DNA of 5,274 nucleotides from Christensenella sp. UBA7102 (GCA_002492415.1 DKYK01000029.1:2604-7877); one strand, 5' to 3'; counted from the stretch's first letter, positions 1 to 5,274 are shown. Notes: generated by a model from the letters alone, not told the origin. A program made the numbers and translations.

Positions 1-528
1 TACTCCAACACCGGCGGACAGTCCTCCAAGTCCACGCCTACCGGTTCTGTGGCCAAGTTCGCTGCGGCCGGCAAGCGTACCCGCAAGAAGGACCTGGGCA
101 TGATGGCCATGAGCTACGGCTACGTCTACGTCGCGACCGTCGCCATGGGCGCCAACCCTGCGCAGCTGCTCAAGGCTCTGACCGAGGCTGAGGCCTATCA
201 TGGTCCGTCCCTGGTCATCGCCTATGCGCCCTGCATCAACCACGGCATCAACATGACCAAGTCTCAGGCCGAGATCAAGAAGGCTGTCGAGGCCGGTTAC
301 TGGCCGCTGTACCGCTTCAACCCCGAGCTGGCTGACGCGGGTAAGAATCCCTTCACCCTGGATTCCAAGGATCCCTCCGCTTCTTACAAAGACTTCATCC
401 TGGGCGAGACCCGCTATACCGCCCTGGCCAAGCTCTTCCCTGAGGTTGCGGACACCCTGTTCACCAAGGCCGAAGAGGATGCCAACGCACGCCTGGCGAC
501 CTACAAGCGCCTGGCCAAGAACGACTAA
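1..528 (+). CDS. nifJ: Pyruvate:ferredoxin (flavodoxin) oxidoreductase, C-terminal part (5' end outside window)
   Basis: This is the last 175 residues of a PFOR, a cytoplasmic enzyme that oxidatively decarboxylates pyruvate to acetyl-CoA and CO2 and passes electrons to ferredoxin or flavodoxin in anaerobes. The frame is open from base 1 and ends at TAA 526-528. The fragment begins in the hallmark YSNTGGQ(S)SKSTPTG segment. Its Asn (third residue here) corresponds by family knowledge to the end of the thiamine-diphosphate/Mg-binding motif. The IAYAPCINHG segment (Cys at 232-234) and the WPLYRFNP, GKNPF and LDSKDP blocks then follow in the usual PFOR order. The protein stops at KRLAKND, so the extra C-terminal domain known from Desulfovibrio PFOR is absent, as is common in Clostridia. 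Full-length relatives are about 1,170-1,190 residues, so most of the gene lies to the left. A strong terminator follows 17 bp after the stop. A GTG at 49 is internal and is not a start. Confidence 0.96.
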   Translation, partial: YSNTGGQSSKSTPTGSVAKFAAAGKRTRKKDLGMMAMSYGYVYVATVAMGANPAQLLKALTEAEAYHGPSLVIAYAPCINHGINMTKSQAEIKKAVEAGYWPLYRFNPELADAGKNPFTLDSKDPSASYKDFILGETRYTALAKLFPEVADTLFTKAEEDANARLATYKRLAKND

Positions 529-542
529 TCCTCGTTTGCAGC

Positions 543-581
543 AAGGGATCGTCGGAGCACCCGCTCCGGCGATCCTTTTTT
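543..581 (+). terminator. Rho-independent terminator of nifJ
   Basis: A 13-bp stem (546-558 with 563-575, one G-U wobble) encloses the 4-base loop ACCC and is followed by six T (576-581). Two A before the stem can extend pairing into the T run. It starts 17 bp after the nifJ stop codon, so nifJ is the last gene of its transcript. Confidence 0.93.
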
Positions 582-587
582 GCACAG

Positions 588-626
588 AAAAAGGCCCTGC
601 CGACCAAACATTTCGACAGGACCCTT
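588..626 (-). terminator. Rho-independent terminator of the degV-family gene
   Basis: Read on the minus strand, an arm at 614-626 pairs with 589-601 over about 13 bp, including three G-U wobbles, around a loop of about 12 bases. The hairpin runs into a T run (AAAAA at 588-592 on the plus strand). It begins 8 bp beyond the degV stop codon. It lies only 6 bp from the nifJ terminator, so this convergent junction is insulated by two separate one-way hairpins. Confidence 0.8.
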
Positions 627-634
627 ATTCGTTT

Positions 635-1474
635 TTACTCGCACAGCGCCGCGATACCCAGTGCTCCCGGACCCAAATGGCAACCGATGACGGGATTCAT
701 TTGGTCGATGCGTATGGACGCGTTGGGATATTTCTCGTGCAGCTTTTTCTCCACGTCGCGCGCCAAATCCATCGCCAGCACGTGTGAGATGCCGATCTGC
801 CGCACACGCTCGGGCAGCCGGGCAATCATCCGATCCACGACCTTTCGCTGTCCGCCGCGAATGCGCTCGGCTACCGTCATCTCGCCATCCACCAATTCGA
901 TCAGCGGCAGTATTTTCAGCGCGCCGCCCAGCAGCGCCATCGCCGCGGAAATGCGCCCGCCGCGCCTCAGGTACTCCAGCGAGCCCGGCGTGAATTGGTA
1001 CCGCAGCTGCGCCACGTCCCGCTGTGCCAGTTCCACAACGCGCTGCACATCCATCCCCTGCCCAATGCGCTCTACGGTATCCAGCACCAGCATTTTGAGC
1101 GAACTTCCGCCGCCCTTGGAGTTGATCACGTGAATGCGCTCCGGATCCACCATATCCGCCGCGGTCTGAGCCGATTGATAAGTGCCGCTCACGCCCGAGG
1201 TAATGGTCATGCAGATCACGCTGTCATACCCTTCCTCACCCAGCGCCTGTTCAAACGCGTGCAAAAAACCATGCATGCCCGCCTGAGAGGTCTTGGGAAA
1301 ATCCTCCGAAGCGGCAAAGCGCTTGTAAAAACCGTCCCATTCCTCCGGCGCGCCCTCGTGCGCAGTCTCTCCCTCAAAGGTATAGCTCAGCTGCATTACC
1401 GCAATGTCATGCTCTTGACAATACGCCATGCTCAAACAGGCGGATGAATCGGTCACGATCTTGATTCCGGCCAT
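635..1474 (-). CDS. DegV family protein (fatty-acid-binding, FakB-like)
   Basis: This 279-residue protein has the usual DegV length and spans the whole fold. It opens with KIVTDSSACL (5-14), then PKTSQ (60-64), ITSGVSGTYQSA (91-102), LEYLRRGGRIS (166-176) and a C-terminal IGCHLGPGALGI (263-274). DegV proteins bind a long-chain fatty acid. In Bacillota the FakB members present it to the kinase FakA, giving acyl-phosphate for phospholipid synthesis. T62, S93 and H266 sit where FakB proteins hold the fatty-acid carboxylate. No fakA is nearby, so the partner is unknown. The start ATG (1472-1474) has GAGGA at 1483-1487, 8 bases upstream; the stop is TAA. The gene has its own promoter and terminator, so it is probably monocistronic. 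The motif after PKTSQ and the 117-128 region differ from the family norm (see findings). The family call is firm; the ligand is inferred. Confidence 0.94.
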   Translation of the reverse strand: MAGIKIVTDSSACLSMAYCQEHDIAVMQLSYTFEGETAHEGAPEEWDGFYKRFAASEDFPKTSQAGMHGFLHAFEQALGEEGYDSVICMTITSGVSGTYQSAQTAADMVDPERIHVINSKGGGSSLKMLVLDTVERIGQGMDVQRVVELAQRDVAQLRYQFTPGSLEYLRRGGRISAAMALLGGALKILPLIELVDGEMTVAERIRGGQRKVVDRMIARLPERVRQIGISHVLAMDLARDVEKKLHEKYPNASIRIDQMNPVIGCHLGPGALGIAALCE

Positions 1475-1518
1475 AGGTCAAATCCTCGCTTTCCAGTAGG
1501 CATGATGTAGTTTTTAAT

Positions 1519-1527
1519 ATTATATCA
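1519..1527 (-). promoter_or_regulatory. Extended -10 promoter of the degV-family gene
   Basis: On the minus strand this reads TGATATAAT, a perfect extended -10 (TGnTATAAT). No good -35 box lies 16-18 bases upstream; the best hexamer there is about TAGAGT (1542-1547), which fits an extended -10 promoter. The predicted transcript start near 1512 gives a leader of about 37 bases before the degV ATG. The surrounding 80 bases (1501-1580) are only about 19% GC, far below the genes around them. Confidence 0.6.
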
Positions 1528-1605
1528 CATATTTATTCAATACTCTATATCTAATTTGTAAATTGATTATTTTCTCCTTTCTACCCCAAAATCCGGGGAT
1601 AGCGT

Positions 1606-1634
1606 TTGCAAGCGCCTCTTTCCTGTGTTACAAT
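1606..1634 (+). promoter_or_regulatory. Sigma-A-type promoter of corA
   Basis: TTGCAA (1606-1611), a 17-base spacer and TACAAT (1629-1634) form a good vegetative promoter: 4 of 6 matches at -35, 5 of 6 at -10, ideal spacing. The predicted start near 1641 leaves a leader of only about 25 bases, too short for a magnesium riboswitch such as the M-box. A 14-bp near-palindrome (1602-1615) covers the -35 box and may be an operator. Confidence 0.6.
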
Positions 1635-1653
1635 AAAAGGAGGTCGCAAGCGG

Positions 1654-1658
1654 GGAGG
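1654..1658 (+). promoter_or_regulatory. Ribosome binding site deciding the corA start
   Basis: GGAGG, within a GGGGAGGG run (1652-1659), is 7 bases before ATG 1666, a standard distance, and abuts ATG 1660, which is too close. A second, stronger-looking AAAGGAGGT (1636-1644) lies 21 bases before ATG 1666 and 15 before ATG 1660, with no start codon at a suitable distance. It also overlaps the predicted transcript start. Confidence 0.6.
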
Positions 1659-1665
1659 GATGCGT

Positions 1666-2598
1666 ATGGTCACCTACTACAACACCATTGACGATAAGCT
1701 CGTGGAAACCGACAGTCTGGAAAAAGGCTGCTGGGTTTGCATGGTGCATCCCGACGATGCAGAGTTGCTGGATATCTCGCGCAAAACCGGCGCTGAGCCG
1801 GACATGTTGCGCGCACCGCTGGATCCCGAAGAGCGCGCCCGCCTGGAAACAGAGGGCGGCGTCAGCCTGATTCTGGTGGACATCCCCACCATTGAAATGG
1901 ATGGCAAGGATTTTGTCTACTCCACCATCCCTCTGGGCATCTTAATGACGGAGAGCCACCTCATCACAGTTTGCCTCAAGGATAGCCACATCATGCGTGA
2001 CTTCGCGCAGAACCGCGTCAAGGGTTTTTATACCTATAAAAAGACGCGTTTTATCTTGCAAATCCTCTACCGTAACAGCACGCGTTACCTGCAATACCTG
2101 CGGCAGATCGACAAAAAGACCACCGTGGTGGAAAACCAGCTGGAGAAGACGCTGCGCAATCAGGAGCTGATGCAGCTGATGCGTCTGGAGAAATCCCTGG
2201 TTTTCTTCGCGACCTCCCTCAAGTCCAACGAGAACGTGCTTGAGCGCCTGCTGCGCTCCGACCTCATTCGCCGTTTCCCCGAGGACGAGGACCTGCTTGA
2301 GGATGTCATCGTCGAAAACAAGCAGGCCATCGAGATGTGCACCATCTACCGCGACATTCTCTCCTCTACAATGGATGGCTTTTCCTCCGTTATCTCCAAT
2401 AACGCCAACGACACCATGAAGGTGCTGACCTCGCTGACGCTGGTGCTATCCATCCCCACGCTCATCGCCTCCATCTGGGGCATGAACGTCGCGGTGCCTT
2501 TTGAGCAGAACGCCTGGGGCTTCTGGGTGCTGCTGGGCGCGTCTCTCGTCGCCTCCATCATTTCCATCATCATTTTGAGCCGCCGCAAAATGCTCTGA
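1666..2598 (+). CDS. corA: CorA family divalent-cation (Mg2+) transporter
   Basis: This 310-residue protein has the CorA layout: a soluble N-terminal cytoplasmic domain (about 1-150), a long charged, helix-rich stalk (about 150-250), then two membrane helices. TM1 (about 253-271) leads into the signature GMN (272-274); TM2 spans about 284-304 and ends in the basic tail SRRKML, with both termini inside. The block NNANDTMKVLT before TM1 and the Pro in TM1 (P264) are typical of the short Bacillota CorA proteins. CorA pentamers import Mg2+, and some relatives carry Co2+, Ni2+ or Zn2+, so the ion is inferred. I chose ATG 1666 because GGAGG (1654-1658) stands 7 bases before it. ATG 1660 overlaps that site, and the longer TTG frame from 1606 starts inside the -35 box. 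The gene has its own promoter and terminator. No metal-specific regulator is visible. Confidence 0.93.
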   Translation: MVTYYNTIDDKLVETDSLEKGCWVCMVHPDDAELLDISRKTGAEPDMLRAPLDPEERARLETEGGVSLILVDIPTIEMDGKDFVYSTIPLGILMTESHLITVCLKDSHIMRDFAQNRVKGFYTYKKTRFILQILYRNSTRYLQYLRQIDKKTTVVENQLEKTLRNQELMQLMRLEKSLVFFATSLKSNENVLERLLRSDLIRRFPEDEDLLEDVIVENKQAIEMCTIYRDILSSTMDGFSSVISNNANDTMKVLTSLTLVLSIPTLIASIWGMNVAVPFEQNAWGFWVLLGASLVASIISIIILSRRKML

Positions 2599-2624
2599 AG
2601 GCTCACTTCATGTAAAAATACGCG

Positions 2625-2648
2625 AAAGTCCCGTTTTACGGGACTTTT
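2625..2648 (+). terminator. Terminator hairpin after corA
   Basis: A perfect 9-bp stem (2625-2633 with 2639-2647) with a 5-base TTTTA loop ends in TTTT, most of which belongs to the stem, so the free U tract is short. It starts 26 bp after the corA stop. Because the stem is AAAGTCCCG/CGGGACTTT and A residues precede it, it has some bidirectional character. Confidence 0.7.
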
Positions 2649-2650
2649 AA

Positions 2651-2659
2651 TGTTATAAT
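2651..2659 (+). promoter_or_regulatory. Extended -10 promoter of the amidohydrolase gene
   Basis: TGTTATAAT is a perfect extended -10 (TGnTATAAT) that starts 2 bp after the corA terminator. The -35 position falls inside the terminator hairpin (about 2630-2636) and has no good match, which fits an extended -10 promoter. The predicted start is near 2666, with a leader of about 28 bases. Confidence 0.62.
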
Positions 2660-2693
2660 ACCGTAAGTGATTTGGATTGATTGGGAGGCCGCT

Positions 2694-3500
2694 ATGCACA
2701 ACTATACCATCATTGACGCCCACGCACACATCTTCCCCGCCAAAATTGCCGAAAAAGCCACGCAGAATATCGGTCATTTCTACGATATTCCCATGTGCCA
2801 TACCGGCTCGGCAGATATACTGCTGGAGAAGGGTGCGCGCATCCATATCGCCCGCTATCTCGTCTGCTCCACGGCCACGCGTCCCGCACAGGTGGAGCAC
2901 ATCAACACGTTTATCCATGAAGAATGCTGCCAGCACGATGCGTTCTACGGCTTTGCCACCCTGCACCCCGATTATGAGCACCTTGAGCAGGAGTTGGATC
3001 GCGCGCTGGAGCTGGGGCTGCACGGCATTAAGCTGCACCCGGATTTCCAGTTGTTCAACATCGACGATCCTGCTGCAATGAAGATGTACCGAGCCATCTC
3101 CGACCGCCATCTGCCCATACTCTTCCACACCGGCGACAACCGCTACGACTATTCCGCGCCCCGACGCCTGCGCACCGTGGCCGAGGCCTTCCCGGATCTG
3201 CTGTGCATCGGCGCGCACTTTGGCGGATACCAAGCCTGGCACGCGTCCATGGAGACGCTGCGCGACTGCCCTAACGTGCTGTTTGACACCTCTTCCTCCC
3301 TCCCCTTCATCCGGCCTGACGAAGCGGTGGACATGCTGCACTACTTTGGGGTGGATCGCTTTATGTGGGGCAGCGACTTCCCCATGTGGGACCACGCTGA
3401 AGAACTTGAGCGCTTCCTCGCCTTGCCGCTGACCGAAGCAGAGCGTGAACGTATCTTCCACGGAACCTTTGAAGAACGCCTCCTGCACGCAGAGTACTGA
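2694..3500 (+). CDS. Amidohydrolase-2 family metal-dependent hydrolase (TIM barrel)
   Basis: This 268-residue protein belongs to the amidohydrolase-2 / ACMSD-like branch of the amidohydrolase superfamily. The barrel motifs appear in order: DAHAHIF with the metal-binding HxH (H10, H12), GFATLHPDYE (86-95), HGIKLHPDFQ (110-119), LFHTGD (H145), GAHFGG (H175) and WGSDFPMWDH (D228). By analogy with ACMSD, H10, H12, H145 and D228 would hold one divalent metal and H175 would act in catalysis. The substrate cannot be told; family members hydrolyse or decarboxylate diverse small carboxylates and amides. The usual C-terminal NAxRLL is replaced by GTFEERLL. Start ATG 2694 has GGGAGG (2683-2688) 5 bases upstream. 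A GTG at 2667 extends the frame but lies at the probable transcript start and has no ribosome site. The gene appears monocistronic. It is cytoplasmic: there is no signal peptide or membrane helix. Confidence 0.9.
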   Translation: MHNYTIIDAHAHIFPAKIAEKATQNIGHFYDIPMCHTGSADILLEKGARIHIARYLVCSTATRPAQVEHINTFIHEECCQHDAFYGFATLHPDYEHLEQELDRALELGLHGIKLHPDFQLFNIDDPAAMKMYRAISDRHLPILFHTGDNRYDYSAPRRLRTVAEAFPDLLCIGAHFGGYQAWHASMETLRDCPNVLFDTSSSLPFIRPDEAVDMLHYFGVDRFMWGSDFPMWDHAEELERFLALPLTEAERERIFHGTFEERLLHAEY

Positions 3501-3502
3501 GA

Positions 3503-3526
3503 GATTTCTCGACTTCGCTCGAAATC
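3503..3526. repeat. TCGA-rich imperfect inverted repeat, possible short intergenic repeat unit
   Basis: The arms GATTTCTCGA (3503-3512) and TCGAAATC (3519-3526) are inverted copies apart from a 2-base CT insertion in the left arm, around a short CTTCGC centre. It begins 2 bp after the amidohydrolase stop. The sequence resembles TCGACTTCGCTCGAAAT-type intergenic palindromes that I recall as multicopy in some bacterial genomes. Only one copy is in this window, so repeat status is inferred. Confidence 0.4.
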
Positions 3527-3596
3527 CACGCCCGTACCGACTGCCGCCATCCAGCCGACGCGCCGTACTCGCCATGCAACACCCGTGCGGCGCCCG

Positions 3597-3645
3597 CCGA
3601 AGAAGGGTCCTCCTTCCAATGAAGGGGGACCCTTCTTCGGTATTT
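3597..3645. terminator. Long hairpin terminator between convergent amidohydrolase and PHP genes
   Basis: A 20-bp stem (3597-3616 with 3621-3640) with a single G-U wobble closes on a 4-base CAAT loop and is followed on the plus strand by TATTTT. It starts 96 bp after the amidohydrolase stop and ends 5 bp from the PHP stop codon. It has a modest T run for the plus strand and none on the minus strand, so it can terminate the amidohydrolase transcript and may only shield the PHP mRNA 3' end. Confidence 0.7.
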
Positions 3646-4446
3646 TCACAGGCGCACCAGCTCCGCCCTTCTCTGCTTAAACACGGCCAGGTACTCAAAT
3701 CCGCACGCCTTGACGCACTCTGTCGCCTGCGCAAAACCCTGCGCCACGCTTGCTGTATCGTGCGCATCCGAGCCTAGCGTGATCCATTCCCCGCCCAGTT
3801 CGCAGAAGCGCAGTAGGATGTCCTTGCCCGGCATACCCTCGCCGAACCGCGTCCAGCGCGATGTGTTGACCTCCAGCGCCTTGCCGTGCTCCGCCATAAA
3901 GCGCAGTATCGCGTCGATCAGGTCCGGTTCGTCCCGATAGCGCAGCGGCGGAAACCCGTCCCCCTGCACGAACTTGAACACATACCCGATGTGCGCCACC
4001 GCGTCGTAATCCGGAAATCGTGTCACCGACTCGTACACCGCATGACAGTATTCGTGCGCCGCCTGTTCGCGCGTGCGGTGCGCAAAGAACTTCGCCCCGC
4101 AGCTCGGGTCTATCCCACCGATCAGGTGCCGCGAGAGCAGCTTGAAGTCCAACGGCAGCACATTGCTCTGCTCCAGCACTCGCCCGCGGCTCTCCTCCGT
4201 GTCGCCCAGCTCCAGCCCCACGCGGATGCACAGGTCCGGAAACGCCGCCCGCGCCTGCTCGATCTGCCGGACATACTCATCAAAATCCACGGTAAAGTCC
4301 CCGTCCTGCGTGCCAAAGTCGATGTGCTCGGTAAAGCACACCTGCGTCACCCCCGCGTCGCGGCAAGCCCGCACCTGCTCCAGCAGCGGACTCCTGCCGT
4401 CCAGCGACAGCGCAGAATGGATGTGTTGATCGCAAAACCCCTGCAT
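3646..4446 (-). CDS. PHP-domain phosphatase, histidinol-phosphatase (HisJ) type
   Basis: This 266-residue PHP-fold protein has the full set of metal-binding motifs. They are DQHIHS (H8, H10), FTEHIDF (H41), GLELG (E79), SRHLIGG (H107), VAHIGY (H152) and LGSDAH (D227, H229), together able to hold a trinuclear metal centre. HisJ-type members hydrolyse L-histidinol phosphate in histidine synthesis, and length and motif order fit. However, no his gene is in view, and many PHP paralogues act on other phosphoesters, so the substrate is inferred. The start ATG (4444-4446) is preceded by GGAGGGG (4449-4455, minus strand), ending 2 bases before it. The stop is TGA at 3646-3648. The gene follows leuS by 59 bp in the same direction, with an intrinsic terminator between them and no clear promoter of its own. 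It probably depends on read-through from leuS. Confidence 0.9.
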   Translation of the reverse strand: MQGFCDQHIHSALSLDGRSPLLEQVRACRDAGVTQVCFTEHIDFGTQDGDFTVDFDEYVRQIEQARAAFPDLCIRVGLELGDTEESRGRVLEQSNVLPLDFKLLSRHLIGGIDPSCGAKFFAHRTREQAAHEYCHAVYESVTRFPDYDAVAHIGYVFKFVQGDGFPPLRYRDEPDLIDAILRFMAEHGKALEVNTSRWTRFGEGMPGKDILLRFCELGGEWITLGSDAHDTASVAQGFAQATECVKACGFEYLAVFKQRRAELVRL

Positions 4447-4461
4447 AACCCCTCCATGTGC

Positions 4462-4493
4462 AAAAGGGAGCGGCGCTAAACAGCCCCGCTCCC
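4462..4493 (-). terminator. Intrinsic terminator between leuS and the PHP gene
   Basis: On the minus strand GGGAGCGG (4486-4493) pairs perfectly with CCGCTCCC (4466-4473), and a further GC pair is possible inside past one G-G mismatch. It is followed by TTTT (AAAA at 4462-4465 on the plus strand). It starts 12 bp after the leuS stop, and its U run ends 6 bp before the PHP ribosome binding site. Confidence 0.78.
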
Positions 4494-4505
4494 CGTATTT
4501 TTGTG

Positions 4506-5274
4506 TTACACCGCAACAATGTTGACCAGTCTGCCGGGTATGAACACGAATTTCTTCACAGCCTTGCCCTCGATGAGCTTCTTCACCTCAGGCTTGTCCA
4601 TGAAATACGCCTCCGCATCTTCCTTGGCCAGATCCGCAGGCACCATCAGGCGCGCGCGCACCTTGCCGCAGATCTGCACAGCGATCTCCACCTCTGCCTT
4701 GACGGTCTTGCGCTCGTCGTACTCCGGCCAGGTCGCCGACAGCGCGATGGACTTCTCGTGCCCGATGTTTTGCCACATCTCCTCGGTCATGTGCGGCGAG
4801 ACGGGGTTGAGCAGCACGAGCAGCGTCTCCAGCTCCGCCCGGCGGATGGAGCCCTTGGCGTACACCGCGTTGACCAGGCTCATCATCGCCGCGATGGCGG
4901 TGTTGAACTTCATGCTGTCGTAATCCTCGGTAACCTTCTTGATGGTCTGGTGCATCTCGGCCATCAGCTCCTCGGAGTAGCCCTCGCCTTCCTCGATCAT
5001 GTCCTGCAGACGCCACACGCGGTCCAGGAAGCGCTTGCAGCCCCTGGCGCCATTGGTGCTCCACGGAATGGCCTGGTCAAACGCGCCCATGAACATCTCG
5101 TACATGCGGAAGGCGTCCGCGCCAATCTCCTTGACCACGTCGTCCGGATTGATGACGTTGCCGCGGGACTTGGACATCTTCTCGCCGTTGGAACCCAGGA
5201 TCATGCCGTGGCTCGTGCGCTTCTGGTACGGCTCTTTAGTGGGCACCGCGCCGATGTCGTAGAGGAACTTGTGC
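4506..5274 (-). CDS. leuS: Leucyl-tRNA synthetase, C-terminal part (5' end outside window)
   Basis: The last 255 residues of LeuRS, the class I enzyme that charges tRNA-Leu with leucine using ATP, are present. The frame stays open through the window edge (HKFLYDIGAVPTKEP...). It carries GMILGSNGEKMSKSRGNVINPDD with the ATP-binding KMSKS loop (5166-5180), then FRMYEMFMG and PWSTNGARGCKRFLDRVWRL leading into the helical anticodon-binding domain. The C-terminal domain (VEIAVQICGKVRARLMVP ... VFIPGRLVNIVAV) is complete, ending at TAA 4506-4508. The GTG at 5244-5246 is internal and is not the start. Bacterial LeuRS is usually about 800-870 residues, so the Rossmann core, editing domain and any upstream T-box lie beyond the right edge. 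The gene is followed by its own terminator and then the PHP gene. Confidence 0.97.
   Translation of the reverse strand, partial: HKFLYDIGAVPTKEPYQKRTSHGMILGSNGEKMSKSRGNVINPDDVVKEIGADAFRMYEMFMGAFDQAIPWSTNGARGCKRFLDRVWRLQDMIEEGEGYSEELMAEMHQTIKKVTEDYDSMKFNTAIAAMMSLVNAVYAKGSIRRAELETLLVLLNPVSPHMTEEMWQNIGHEKSIALSATWPEYDERKTVKAEVEIAVQICGKVRARLMVPADLAKEDAEAYFMDKPEVKKLIEGKAVKKFVFIPGRLVNIVAV

Noticed and set aside
446..787. A plus-strand open frame bridging nifJ and degV
   Set aside because: It overlaps nifJ in another frame, crosses both terminators and runs antisense into degV. No family features are visible.
1588..1602. CCCC/GGGG hairpin upstream of corA
   Set aside because: Only four G-C pairs, it lies before the promoter and has no T run, so it is not a terminator or leader element.
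1636..1665. A magnesium riboswitch (M-box) before corA
   Set aside because: The predicted leader is only about 25 bases; nothing large enough for an M-box or similar fold lies between promoter and start codon.
2346..3767. A 473-codon open frame on the minus strand
   Set aside because: It lies antisense to the end of corA and the whole amidohydrolase gene, runs through two hairpins, is Arg-rich without any recognisable domain, and has no ribosome site. It is a by-product of GC-rich codon use.
3886..4479. A 197-codon plus-strand frame
   Set aside because: It is antisense to the PHP gene, whose motifs are complete and correctly ordered; the sense gene explains the sequence.
4501..4923. A plus-strand frame opposite leuS
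   Set aside because: It is antisense to an unambiguous leucyl-tRNA synthetase and has no recognisable domain.
1..5274. Defence system, mobile element or CRISPR array
   Set aside because: All coding space is accounted for by recognised housekeeping families; no transposase, integrase, nuclease, direct-repeat array or toxin-antitoxin pair was seen on either strand.

Overview
The window reads as chromosomal DNA from an anaerobic, fairly GC-rich Bacillota (Clostridia-type) bacterium. The clues are a pyruvate:ferredoxin oxidoreductase, a DegV fatty-acid-binding protein, a short CorA-type transporter, strong GGAGG-type ribosome binding sites and compact intrinsic terminators. The species cannot be named from this sequence alone. 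Six protein genes fill about 90% of the window, and two of them run off its edges. No RNA gene, mobile element, CRISPR array or phage gene was seen.

Layout from left to right: (1) the 3' end of nifJ (+), closed by a strong terminator. (2) A degV-family gene (-) converging on it, with its own terminator, so two hairpins sit back to back at about 545-626. (3) A 191-bp divergent intergenic region holding an AT-rich island, an extended -10 promoter for degV and a TTGCAA-N17-TACAAT promoter for the next gene. (4) A CorA-family divalent-cation transporter gene (+), ended by a short hairpin. (5) Almost directly after that hairpin, an extended -10 promoter and an amidohydrolase-2 family gene (+). (6) A 145-bp convergent region with a TCGA-rich inverted repeat and a 20-bp-stem hairpin. 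(7) A PHP-domain phosphatase (HisJ-type, -). (8) The 3' part of leuS (-), which lies just upstream of the PHP gene in transcription order and is separated from it by an intrinsic terminator that almost touches the PHP ribosome binding site.

The genes do not form one pathway: they are housekeeping or general-metabolism genes, mostly in single-gene transcription units. Two points matter for annotation. The longest reading frames of corA and the amidohydrolase both start too far upstream: the first begins inside the -35 box, the second at the probable transcription start. The PHP gene has no obvious promoter of its own and probably depends on read-through from leuS. I found no convincing undescribed system. 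The items most worth checking are the leuS/PHP terminator arrangement, the operator-like palindrome at the corA -35 box, the divergent motifs in the DegV protein, and the palindromic intergenic element at 3501-3645.
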